Source: an uncultured Porphyromonadaceae bacterium (GTDB lineage: Bacteria; Bacteroidota; Bacteroidia; Bacteroidales; Muribaculaceae). Taken from it: a stretch of DNA of 55,871 nt. Under the pieces are notes generated by a model. It made no database searches, was not told where the DNA came from, and saw nothing but the letters and a program-made list of their open reading frames with translations. Positions 48,883-55,871 of the stretch are shown piece after piece. Within the stretch, counting starts at the first letter, position 1, and each line of letters starts with the position of its first letter. The position numbers were made by a program, and so were the translations under genes. The stretch covers positions 1 to 55,871 of the forward strand of contig URSD01000014.1 in the NCBI GenBank assembly GCA_900550395.1. The letters are read 5' to 3'.

Positions 48883-51068
48883 TTCAGCTTGCTGTTGAAG
48901 AACTCGAGCATGCGGGCGTAGACTACGGCCCTGGCGTTGCAGCCGTTTATGCTGTGGTTCATGTTGGGGAAGAGGTACATATCGCAGAGAATACCCTCGT
49001 TCTGAAGGGCGGAGACATACTCCATCGTATTAGAAAGATGCACGTTGTCGTCGGCGGTGCCACTCATGAGCAGCAGCGGGCAGGCGAGGTTGCGGGCGCG
49101 CGTCATCGGGGCGGAAGCTTTGTAGCCGTCGGCGTTCTGCTGCGGTGTGAGCATATAGCGCTCGGCGTAGACAGTGTCGTAGTAGCGCCAGTCGGTCACG
49201 GGCGCCACAGCCACGGCGGCGGCATAGGGAGAGGCGTCGGCGGAGGCACACATCAGGGCCTCGTAGCCGCCGTAGCTCCAGCCGTATATGCCTATGCGTG
49301 AGGCGTCGGCATAGGGGAGCGAGGCAGCGTAGCGGGCGGCGGCCAGCTGGTCGATGGTCTCGTAGTAGCCCAGGCGGCAGTACACGACATCGGAGAACGC
49401 ACGGCCGCGGCCGCCTGTGCCACGCCCGTCGACGCAGACGATGACGTAGCCTTGCGTGGCGTAATACTGCTCCCAGTCGAGGCTCCAGCGGTTGAGGACG
49501 CTCTGCGAGCCGGGGCCGCTGTACTGCGACATAATCACGGGATATTTGCGCCCGGGGGCCATGTCGGCCGGCTTCACAACATAACCGTTGAGGCGGTAGC
49601 CGTCAGGGCCGTCCATCGTGAAGAACTCGCGGCGCGGAGCCGAGGCGCAGCGGGCGGCGTATGCGGCGTTGTCCTCTATGGTGCGCAGTTTCTTGCCGGC
49701 GGCGCTGATAAGGTCGTAGACCGGCACCTCGGTGGCGCTGCTGTGGCACATGACGGCCATGTCCATCGCAGGATTGAACTGTGCCGACGATGTGCCTGCG
49801 GGAGCCGACAGAGTGGCGACGCGTCCCTTTGCGTCGACCGAGCACACGGTGCGGTCGAGAGGCGTCGGCGCGGCGATCTGATAGAAGTGCGTGCCGCGGG
49901 CGTCGGCGCCGTAATAGTCGGTCACGTCAGCTTCGCCGGAGGTGATTTCCCGAAGCTGCTGGCCGGTATAACTGTATTCGTAGAGCTGCGCGTAGCCGTT
50001 GCGGCTCGACATAACCACCATCGACTGACGGCCGAGATGAAGTTTCTCGTAGGTCTCGGGGGCTATCCACGCCTTGCTCTGCTCGGTGTAGATGCTCTTC
50101 ACGACAGTGCTTTTGGGATTGACAGCGAACACCTCGAAGCGGTTCTGATCGCGGTTGAGTGTGGCAACCACGAGGCGCTCGGGAGTGTCGCCGTAGCCTA
50201 TGCGCGGAATATAATCAACAGAACCGGCGGGCAGGGCTATATCCTTGATTTTGCGGGTCTCAATGTCGTAACTGTGGAGCGTCACGCGGCTGTTGACGGC
50301 GCCTGCCACGGGATACTTGTACTCGTAGGTTCCGGGGTAAAGAGCGTAGGATGTGCGGGGCTCGCAGCTACCCTCGTAAAGCGGGAAGGAATACATGGGC
50401 ACGTCGCTCTCGTCGTAACGCAGATAGCTGAGAGTTAGCGCGTCGGGCGCCCATGCCATCGAGCATGTGGTCGTGAACTCCTCCTCGTATGTCCAGTCCG
50501 GCACGCCGTTGATGACGGCGTTACGCCGGCCATCCGCAGTCACAGCCACCTCCGAGTTGTAGTCGAGTTTCTTGATGTATATATTATTCTCTGCCACAAA
50601 CGCGACAGCGCGGCTATCGGGCGAAAAGACCGGGCTCTGCGTAAAGACATGTGCAGCACTCAAAGGACGCAGAAGGCGCGAGCGCACCTCGTAGACGTAA
50701 TATCTGGCAGAGAATGAACGGCGGTAGATGGGGCGCGTCTCATACCAGACCAGAATCTGCTCGCCGTTTGGGCTGACAGTGAAGCCGTCGATGGAAGCTA
50801 TCGTGTTCTCACGGGTATGCCCGGCATCGAACAGCACTTCGCCGTCCTTTCCGGTGCGCAGATCCACGCGCACAATGCTGCGGCCGTCGGCAGTCAGGCG
50901 CAGAGCCGTGCCATCCGGCAGATACGAGTAGTTTTCCGCCGCGGCAGGCCGGTTGGCCGGAGCCACATACGTGGCAAGCGCCGCCACATGCGGGTTCTGC
51001 TTCGCGCACAGAGTACCGGCGTGAAGCGATATGGCTAATGCGAAAATCGCTATAACTCTAAGGTTCAT
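48879..51068 (-). CDS. S9 family dipeptidyl peptidase IV
   Basis: A 729-residue exported serine peptidase, cleaving dipeptides with proline or alanine at position two. A signal peptide covers residues 1-22. An eight-bladed beta-propeller follows to about 470, with DWTYEEEF, whose paired glutamates anchor the substrate N-terminus. The alpha/beta-hydrolase domain has S598 (GWSYGGY), D674 (GTADDN) and H705 (MNHSI). It is the first gene of the reverse-strand operon, with a promoter at 51140-51147. Confidence 0.93.
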   Translation of the reverse strand: MNLRVIAIFALAISLHAGTLCAKQNPHVAALATYVAPANRPAAAENYSYLPDGTALRLTADGRSIVRVDLRTGKDGEVLFDAGHTRENTIASIDGFTVSPNGEQILVWYETRPIYRRSFSARYYVYEVRSRLLRPLSAAHVFTQSPVFSPDSRAVAFVAENNIYIKKLDYNSEVAVTADGRRNAVINGVPDWTYEEEFTTTCSMAWAPDALTLSYLRYDESDVPMYSFPLYEGSCEPRTSYALYPGTYEYKYPVAGAVNSRVTLHSYDIETRKIKDIALPAGSVDYIPRIGYGDTPERLVVATLNRDQNRFEVFAVNPKSTVVKSIYTEQSKAWIAPETYEKLHLGRQSMVVMSSRNGYAQLYEYSYTGQQLREITSGEADVTDYYGADARGTHFYQIAAPTPLDRTVCSVDAKGRVATLSAPAGTSSAQFNPAMDMAVMCHSSATEVPVYDLISAAGKKLRTIEDNAAYAARCASAPRREFFTMDGPDGYRLNGYVVKPADMAPGRKYPVIMSQYSGPGSQSVLNRWSLDWEQYYATQGYVIVCVDGRGTGGRGRAFSDVVYCRLGYYETIDQLAAARYAASLPYADASRIGIYGWSYGGYEALMCASADASPYAAAVAVAPVTDWRYYDTVYAERYMLTPQQNADGYKASAPMTRARNLACPLLLMSGTADDNVHLSNTMEYVSALQNEGILCDMYLFPNMNHSINGCNARAVVYARMLEFFNSKLK

Positions 51069-51139
51069 AGACTACTATGTACTACTTAATATTGCACATG
51101 CAACGGGGCTCCGCCAGCCGGCGTTCCCCTAATTTTCTG

Positions 51140-51147
51140 CAAATATA
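51140..51147 (-). promoter_or_regulatory. minus-7 box of DPP4 operon
   Basis: TATATTTG on the reverse strand, 72 bases before the ATG at 51068. The leader is GC-rich and can fold (near 51098-51130). Confidence 0.55.
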
Positions 51148-51214
51148 TATATAATATATGAGAAAGCGGAAAAATCAATCGGATTTTTTAATGCAAATGC
51201 GGATCCGCAAACGC

Positions 51215-51727
51215 TTATTCCAGCTCCATCATATCGAAAAACATAAGGCGTGTATGGTCATTCTGTATCTTTTCAGACAGCACTTTGAAATTGTTTTTCA
51301 GATAGAAGGCTATGGCAGAGAGGTAGGCATCAACAGTCAGATAGCGGGACGCTGAATAATTGGGATTCCCATTAAGCATATCTTTCAGAAGATTCATCAG
51401 GTCTGTACCTATATTTCGACCCTTGTATTTGGATGAGACGGCAAACCTGCCAATCTTGACTGCCGGGTAACTGCCGAACTGCTTACACTCCGGGAAGCCA
51501 CCCTTGATTTTCTACCATTGACTATTGGTTACATCCTGACGGCTGATTTTGTCGTTCAAAAGGCAGAAATATGCGACAATGCTTCCGCGATCCTCAAGGA
51601 TATATGAAGTAGCAATACGTTTGTCGAGGAAACCTTTGGCATCCTCGACAAGAAAATTGTTCAAATCTTCGTCACCGCAATCAAATCCGTCAAGCACGGT
51701 TTCCGGCGTAAGTCTTACAAGTTTCAT
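51215..51727 (-). pseudogene. GNAT-type toxin-like acetyltransferase interrupted by an amber codon
   Basis: A 171-codon reverse-strand frame with a single in-frame TAG at 51512-51514, after TNSQW. The frame continues beyond it without a shift (KIKGGFPECKQFGSYPAVKI, GRFAVSSKYKGRNIGTDLMN) and ends DMMELE. It is a GNAT acetyltransferase of the kind paired with small antitoxins. The N-terminal MKLVRLTPETVLDGFDCGDE and the acetyl-CoA loop VSSKYKGRNIGTDLMN are recognisable. One A-to-T change (AAG to TAG) would explain the stop. The gene is directly downstream of a small partner gene, with a three-base gap. It is AT-rich, suggesting a mobile module. Confidence 0.8.
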
Positions 51728-51730
51728 CTT

Positions 51731-51901
51731 TTACAAACAGATGGTAATGTATTCCTTTGCTTTCTTGACCGCCTCTTTGAGCTTTCTTGAATTTTTGGCG
51801 CGCTGTTCCTTGGTCAGACTCTCAACCTCCATTCTGAGTTTCTCAAAACGGATTGCGTCTTCGCCTGTCAGAACCGGGGTTTCCGCTATTGGTCGTGCCA
51901 T
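51731..51901 (-). CDS. small antitoxin-like partner
   Basis: A 56-residue protein (start at ATG 51901; the frame opens further upstream) of helical, charged character: ARPIAETPVLTGEDAIRFEK then LRMEVESLTKEQRAKNSRKL and EAVKKAKEYITICL. Genes of this size directly in front of a GNAT frame are typical antitoxins. It has no clear ribbon-helix-helix signature, so the DNA-binding mode is unknown. It has its own promoter and an intact frame, so only the partner is broken. Confidence 0.65.
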   Translation of the reverse strand: MARPIAETPVLTGEDAIRFEKLRMEVESLTKEQRAKNSRKLKEAVKKAKEYITICL

Positions 51902-51930
51902 AATCTTGTCTCTTGCTATTAAGTGGATTA

Positions 51931-51938
51931 CAAAGTTA
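51931..51938 (-). promoter_or_regulatory. minus-7 box of the antitoxin-GNAT pair
   Basis: TAACTTTG on the reverse strand, 30 bases before the ATG at 51901. Confidence 0.6.
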
Positions 51939-52058
51939 CAACAAATCTCTGACACTTTTGGCTTATCTGGCGATTTTTATTCAAGATTGATTGCGTTCTC
52001 AAACAAATGCGGACGCCACCAGGATAGGAGCGCCCGCAATAACGTTGTTACTACTTAC

Positions 52059-52781
52059 TTAGTCGTTGGTCTTTATCTCGGCGAAGCCCGATGTGTGGAT
52101 GTTCTTGCTGCGGGCTGTGCCGGGTATCTCTATCTCGGAATTACCCGAAGCGGTAGCATCGACTTTACCTGCACCTTTGAGGCGCACTTCAATCTCGCTA
52201 TTGCCGGAGCTGTCGAGATTCACGACATCGGCCGTTACGGATTCCGCCTCCACGCTGCTGTTGCCGGATGTGTTGGCCCGGAAAGTAGTGCATGCAGTCG
52301 CACCCTCAAGTTCGACACTACTGTTGCCGGAGGTGTTTATCTCAATTCTCTTGCACGACAACTCCTGATGGAATTCAATGCCGCTGTTGCCGGAAGTGGA
52401 TATTTCCAGCGAACCGTTGATGCCGCTGCTTGACAGCACATCCAGCCCGGCGTTGCCGTGAGTCTGGAAATCTTTCATGGCGGGTGCCGTCATCACCACC
52501 TCGACCTTATTGTCGCGCAGATGGGAGAAGCGTCCTTCATTATCGGTATAAAGGTATAGCGTGCCGCCTTTCACGTAGGCCTTCAGCGTGGCAAGCGCCT
52601 CGGAGTTGCCAGTAGCCTTGATGCTGACTTTGGCAGAAGGCGTATAGTCTACCTTCACATTGCCGCCCACAGAGATGCCGGAGAACGGCGCGTCCACTCG
52701 TACGGCCTTGGTGCTTTCCTTAGCCGCGCTGCAACTCAGGCATAATACTGCCATGCAAAGAGATAAAAGAAGTTTTTTCAT
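52059..52781 (-). CDS. head-GIN domain (DUF2807) lipoprotein
   Basis: A 240-residue lipoprotein (lipobox LCLSC, cysteine near residue 16) of the head-GIN/DUF2807 family, a right-handed beta-helix-like auto-transporter adhesin head. Five SGNS units are spaced regularly: TSGNSG, TSGNSS twice, SSGNSE and ASGNSE, each about 20 residues apart. This matches one turn per repeat. It is a single-gene unit. Relatives are envelope proteins of unclear role. Confidence 0.85.
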   Translation of the reverse strand: MKKLLLSLCMAVLCLSCSAAKESTKAVRVDAPFSGISVGGNVKVDYTPSAKVSIKATGNSEALATLKAYVKGGTLYLYTDNEGRFSHLRDNKVEVVMTAPAMKDFQTHGNAGLDVLSSSGINGSLEISTSGNSGIEFHQELSCKRIEINTSGNSSVELEGATACTTFRANTSGNSSVEAESVTADVVNLDSSGNSEIEVRLKGAGKVDATASGNSEIEIPGTARSKNIHTSGFAEIKTND

Positions 52782-52933
52782 ATCATTGAGTTTTTACCCA
52801 TAAGACGCAGCACATGTCCGAATCGTTACAAAACATAACGGTGTATTAGTATTTATTAACATTCTGATTGTTATTCAACCGCAGCCCCTCATAAAATATC
52901 GGCGCAAATTGCATTATTGCGGAATAGTTTTTG

Positions 52934-52941
52934 TAATTTTG
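52934..52941 (+). promoter_or_regulatory. minus-7 box of lptD
   Basis: TAATTTTG, ending nine bases before the ATG at 52950. A start at 52959 would leave a short leader. Confidence 0.55.
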
Positions 52942-52949
52942 CGGCGATT

Positions 52950-55739
52950 ATGCACTTGATGCGACGCACTATATTGGGTTTTACGGCCGCCGTTGCGGCG
53001 TTGCCGACGCTGACAGCATTCGCCACGCGGGTTGCCGATGACGCGCACACGCTACGCGTGGCCGACTCGCTGCCGGTGGTGGCGTCTGCCGTGGCCGATT
53101 CACTGCCGACAGACACACCGGTGCCCGACTCGATGCCTCCGGACACAGCTGTCCGTGCGCTCGCCGAAATAAAGACAGACACTCTCACGCCGCGGCGCAG
53201 CCGCATAGTGCGCACGAGGGTAGACCTGGAGAACCCCGTACAGTTTTCGTCGAGCGACTCCATGGTGATAGTGCGCCGCGACTCGGCCTTCATGTACGGC
53301 AACGGCTCCGTGACCTACGGCGACATAAAGCTGGATGCCGCCCAGATAGAGATGGACCTCGGCGACAATACCGTCTATGCCATAGGCCGCCCCGACAGCC
53401 TGGGCGAGCTTCAGGGTACGCCCGTGTTCAACGAAAGCGGCACGGACTACGAGGCCAAAACTATGCGCTACAACTTCAAGACATCGAAAGGCATAATCTC
53501 CAATGTGGTCACACAGCAGGGCGAGGGCTACCTCACGGGCGGCATAACGAAGAAAGACGCCGACGACAGCTATTACATCAAGAACGGCCGCTACACCACC
53601 TGCGACAACCACGACAATCCGCACTTCTACCTACAGATAACCAAAGGCAAGATGCGCGCCGGCAAGGACGTAATCACAGGTCCGGCCTACATGGTGCTGG
53701 CCGGATTGCCGCTGCCGATAGCGGTGCCTTTCGGCTACTTCCCCTTCAGCGACAAGTATGCCTCCGGTGTCATAGTGCCGACATTCGGCGACGACTACAA
53801 CCGCGGTTTCTATATGCGCGACGGCGGCTATTACTTCGCCATCAGCGACAACATCGACCTCGCACTCACCGGCGAGCTCTACACCAAGGGGTCGTGGGGT
53901 CTTCAGGCCAGAAGCACCTATGCCAAACGATACAAGTACAGCGGAAGCTTCAACCTGTCGTACCTGCTCACCAAAAACGGAGAAAAGGGTTCGCCCGACT
54001 ACAGCCTCCAGAAGAACTTCCAGATACTCTGGAGCCACTCGCAGGACTCCAAGGCCAACCCCAACATGAGCCTCTCGGCATCGGTCAACTTCACGACCAG
54101 CGGCTACACGCGAAACGACCTGAACAGCTACTACTCCAACGCCTTCACCGAGAGCACGAAAAGCTCGACCGTGAACATGACCTACCGCTTCCCGCAGTCT
54201 AAGTGGAGCCTGTCGGCGACAATGAACGTATCGCAGCGCACGCAGGACAGCACGCTCACGGTGGGCTTCCCCAACCTCACCGTTACCATGAGCCAGACGC
54301 AGCCCTTCAAGCGCAAGCGCGCCGCGGGAGCTGAAAGGTGGTACGAGAAAATCAAGATGAGCTACAACGGACAGTTCCAGAACTCTCTCACCGCCAAGCA
54401 GAACGAGTTCTTTAAGAAAAGCCTCATCAAGGACTGGCGCAACGGCATGAACCACCGCGTGCCCATATCGGCCACCTTCAACGTGTTCAACTACATCAAC
54501 ATCACGCCCAGCATCGACCTTCAGGACCGTATGTACACCCGCAAGGTACGCCGCCAGTGGGACCCCGTGGCCGGCATGGAGATATGCGACACCACCTACA
54601 GCCTGTACAACGTATGGGACATGCGCGCCAGCGTCTCCGTCGACACCAAGCTCTACGGCTTCTACCAGCCGCTGGGCTTCCTGGGCAAGAAAATCAAGAT
54701 GATACGCCACGTGTTCACTCCGAGCATATCGTTCACGGCCGCGCCGGACTACGGCAGCAGCTTCTTCGGATACTACGGCCAATACGAGTATCAGGACCCG
54801 CGCAGCGGCGAAACTCGCACGCGGCGCTACTCGCTGTTCCCTAACGCGCTGTTCGGAGTGCCCAGCGAAGGCAAGACGGGCTCTATAAGCTACAACCTCG
54901 CCAACAACCTGGAGATGAAGGTAAAGAGCGACAACGACTCCATAGGCGAGAAGAAAATCTCGCTCATAGAGAACCTGAACATATCGCAGAGCTACAACTT
55001 CGCGGCCGACTCTCTGCGCTGGAGCGACATAAACACGTCAATCCTGCTGCGCCTCACCAAGGGCTTCAATCTGAACCTCAGCGCCACATGGGATGTCTAC
55101 ACCTACGCGCTGAACGAAGCCGGCCAGCCGGTGCGCGTCAACAAGCTGCGCCTCTCGCAAGGCAAAGGCTTCGGCCGGCTGCGCAATACGGGAACATCGT
55201 TCAGCTACACCTTCAACAACGACACCTTCAGGCGCAAGAAGGACAAGAAGAAAGACGAGGGCAGCAACGGCGACGACGAGCGCGACGATGACTTCGAGGG
55301 CAACAACAGCCGCAACCGCACCGGCCACAGCCACGAGAACGAGTCGGTGGAAATGAGCAGCGACGGTTATGCCAAATGGGAGGTGCCCTGGAGCCTGTCG
55401 GTCAACTACTCTATCAACTACAGCTACGGTGCGTTCAACAAAAAGAAGATGGAATACGACGGACGCATCACGCAGAACCTCAGCTTCTCTGGCAGCATAC
55501 GCCCGACGCAGAACTGGAATTTCTCGTTCTCGGCGTCTTACAACTTCGACACCCACAAGCTCGCCTACATGAACTGCAACATCTCGCGCGACCTGCACTG
55601 CTTCCAGATGTCGGCCAGCTTCGTGCCGGTGGGTCCCTACAAGAGCTACAACTTCCACATCGCCGTCAAGAGCTCGCTGCTGAGCGACCTCAAGTACGAC
55701 AAGCGTTCGTCGACGCACAACGGCATCACCTGGTACTGA
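52950..55739 (+). CDS. lptD: LptD-like LPS-assembly outer-membrane protein
   Basis: A 929-residue outer-membrane protein of the Bacteroidota LptD type, which places lipopolysaccharide in the outer leaflet. After the signal peptide (to about residue 20) comes an OstA/LptA-like beta-jellyroll at about 90-250 (AFMYGNGSVTYGDIKLDAAQ, TMRYNFKTSKGIISNVVTQQ). A long barrel follows to the C-terminus, with LPLPIAVPFGYFPFSDKYAS in its first part. A low-complexity KKKDEGSNGDDERDDDFEGN loop lies near 770-800. The usual LptD cysteine pairs are not obvious. ATG 52950 is used; 52959 is possible. Confidence 0.88.
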   Translation: MHLMRRTILGFTAAVAALPTLTAFATRVADDAHTLRVADSLPVVASAVADSLPTDTPVPDSMPPDTAVRALAEIKTDTLTPRRSRIVRTRVDLENPVQFSSSDSMVIVRRDSAFMYGNGSVTYGDIKLDAAQIEMDLGDNTVYAIGRPDSLGELQGTPVFNESGTDYEAKTMRYNFKTSKGIISNVVTQQGEGYLTGGITKKDADDSYYIKNGRYTTCDNHDNPHFYLQITKGKMRAGKDVITGPAYMVLAGLPLPIAVPFGYFPFSDKYASGVIVPTFGDDYNRGFYMRDGGYYFAISDNIDLALTGELYTKGSWGLQARSTYAKRYKYSGSFNLSYLLTKNGEKGSPDYSLQKNFQILWSHSQDSKANPNMSLSASVNFTTSGYTRNDLNSYYSNAFTESTKSSTVNMTYRFPQSKWSLSATMNVSQRTQDSTLTVGFPNLTVTMSQTQPFKRKRAAGAERWYEKIKMSYNGQFQNSLTAKQNEFFKKSLIKDWRNGMNHRVPISATFNVFNYINITPSIDLQDRMYTRKVRRQWDPVAGMEICDTTYSLYNVWDMRASVSVDTKLYGFYQPLGFLGKKIKMIRHVFTPSISFTAAPDYGSSFFGYYGQYEYQDPRSGETRTRRYSLFPNALFGVPSEGKTGSISYNLANNLEMKVKSDNDSIGEKKISLIENLNISQSYNFAADSLRWSDINTSILLRLTKGFNLNLSATWDVYTYALNEAGQPVRVNKLRLSQGKGFGRLRNTGTSFSYTFNNDTFRRKKDKKKDEGSNGDDERDDDFEGNNSRNRTGHSHENESVEMSSDGYAKWEVPWSLSVNYSINYSYGAFNKKKMEYDGRITQNLSFSGSIRPTQNWNFSFSASYNFDTHKLAYMNCNISRDLHCFQMSASFVPVGPYKSYNFHIAVKSSLLSDLKYDKRSSTHNGITWY

Positions 55740-55767
55740 ATATTATTACTGTCCGATAAAACGGGTA

Positions 55768-55790
55768 CAACCCGCGCTCATCGCGGGTTG
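55768..55790. repeat. short GC palindrome (REP-like)
   Basis: CAACCCGCG-CTCAT-CGCGGGTTG, nine-base arms, 28 bases after the lptD stop; it may act as its terminator or belong to the REP-like class. Confidence 0.65.
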
Positions 55791-55805
55791 AATGTGGTTA
55801 GCTTT

Positions 55806-55813
55806 TACCTTTG
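55806..55813 (+). promoter_or_regulatory. minus-7 box for a gene beyond the window
   Basis: TACCTTTG followed by a leader of at least 50 bases with an ATCTCCG/CGGAGAT hairpin and no start codon before the window ends. The gene it drives lies outside. Confidence 0.5.
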
Positions 55814-55871
55814 CAGTCGAGATCTCCGTTAACATTTCAGCCGGAGATTGTTAATAAGTAAGACAGAGACG

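Overview
The window reads as chromosomal DNA of a Bacteroidota species of the order Bacteroidales. GC-rich protein genes sit between AT-rich gaps, and nearly every transcription unit is preceded by the phylum's TAnnTTTG minus-7 box, several times with a TTTG box exactly 20 bases upstream. Shine-Dalgarno sequences are scarce. Marker genes fit this group: PorQ, a phylum-type LptD, DUF4301, an Rpb6/omega-like subunit downstream of BamD, LAB_N proteins and a head-GIN lipoprotein. A gut Muribaculaceae-like organism is my best guess, but no rRNA or tRNA gene is present to fix it.

Layout. 1-4.1 kb: DEDD exonuclease, small membrane protein, gpmI, then two reverse-strand envelope genes. 4.3-7.8 kb: a compact arsenic/metalloid-type operon (ArsR regulator, thiol lipoprotein, ArsG-like permease, Cys-rich thioredoxin, ArsP/DUF318 permease, 47-residue tail peptide) with more AT-rich codon use than its surroundings. 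7.9-14.1 kb: SPOR protein, folE, Na+/Ca2+ antiporter, thioredoxin plus VKOR, NfeD plus SPFH protein, porQ. 14.1-17.0 kb: AT-rich reverse-strand trio of overlapping secreted-protein genes. 17.1-25.0 kb: trpS, redox-like protein, beta-barrel protein, long TPR protein, DUF4301, bamD, omega-like, rpsO. 25.1-29.7 kb: four-gene membrane glycosyltransferase/LAB_N operon. 29.8-33.2 kb: lipoprotein, TonB-C protein, Crp-like regulator and GNAT, with much non-coding repeat DNA. 33.4-39.6 kb: TonB-dependent receptor divergent from an ECF sigma operon, a candidate structured RNA, a paralogous secreted pair, rplS. 39.7-43.1 kb: pta-ackA and tpiA. 43.1-51.1 kb: reverse-strand operon of DPP4, unknown membrane protein, miaA, unknown secreted protein and GH3. 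51.2-55.7 kb: inactivated GNAT toxin with its antitoxin-like partner, GIN lipoprotein, lptD.

The genes are mostly housekeeping and envelope functions: acetate fermentation and glycolysis (gpmI, pta, ackA, tpiA), translation (rpsO, rplS, trpS, miaA), outer-membrane assembly (bamD, lptD, porQ) and nutrient uptake or degradation (TBDR, GH3, DPP4).

The least explained content lies between genes: (i) a dispersed CCCTCTTACC...AACTATCAACT repeat in five copies; (ii) a long inverted repeat built on TAAGGCTTAGATAATACC at two convergent gene ends; (iii) short GC palindromes, several with a GGA triloop; (iv) a possible minus-strand structured RNA at about 37.24-37.58 kb. Two genes take their stop codons from inside repeats. 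Several genes have their ATG at or within a few bases of the transcription start predicted from the minus-7 box. No CRISPR array, transposase, integrase, rRNA or tRNA gene was recognised.
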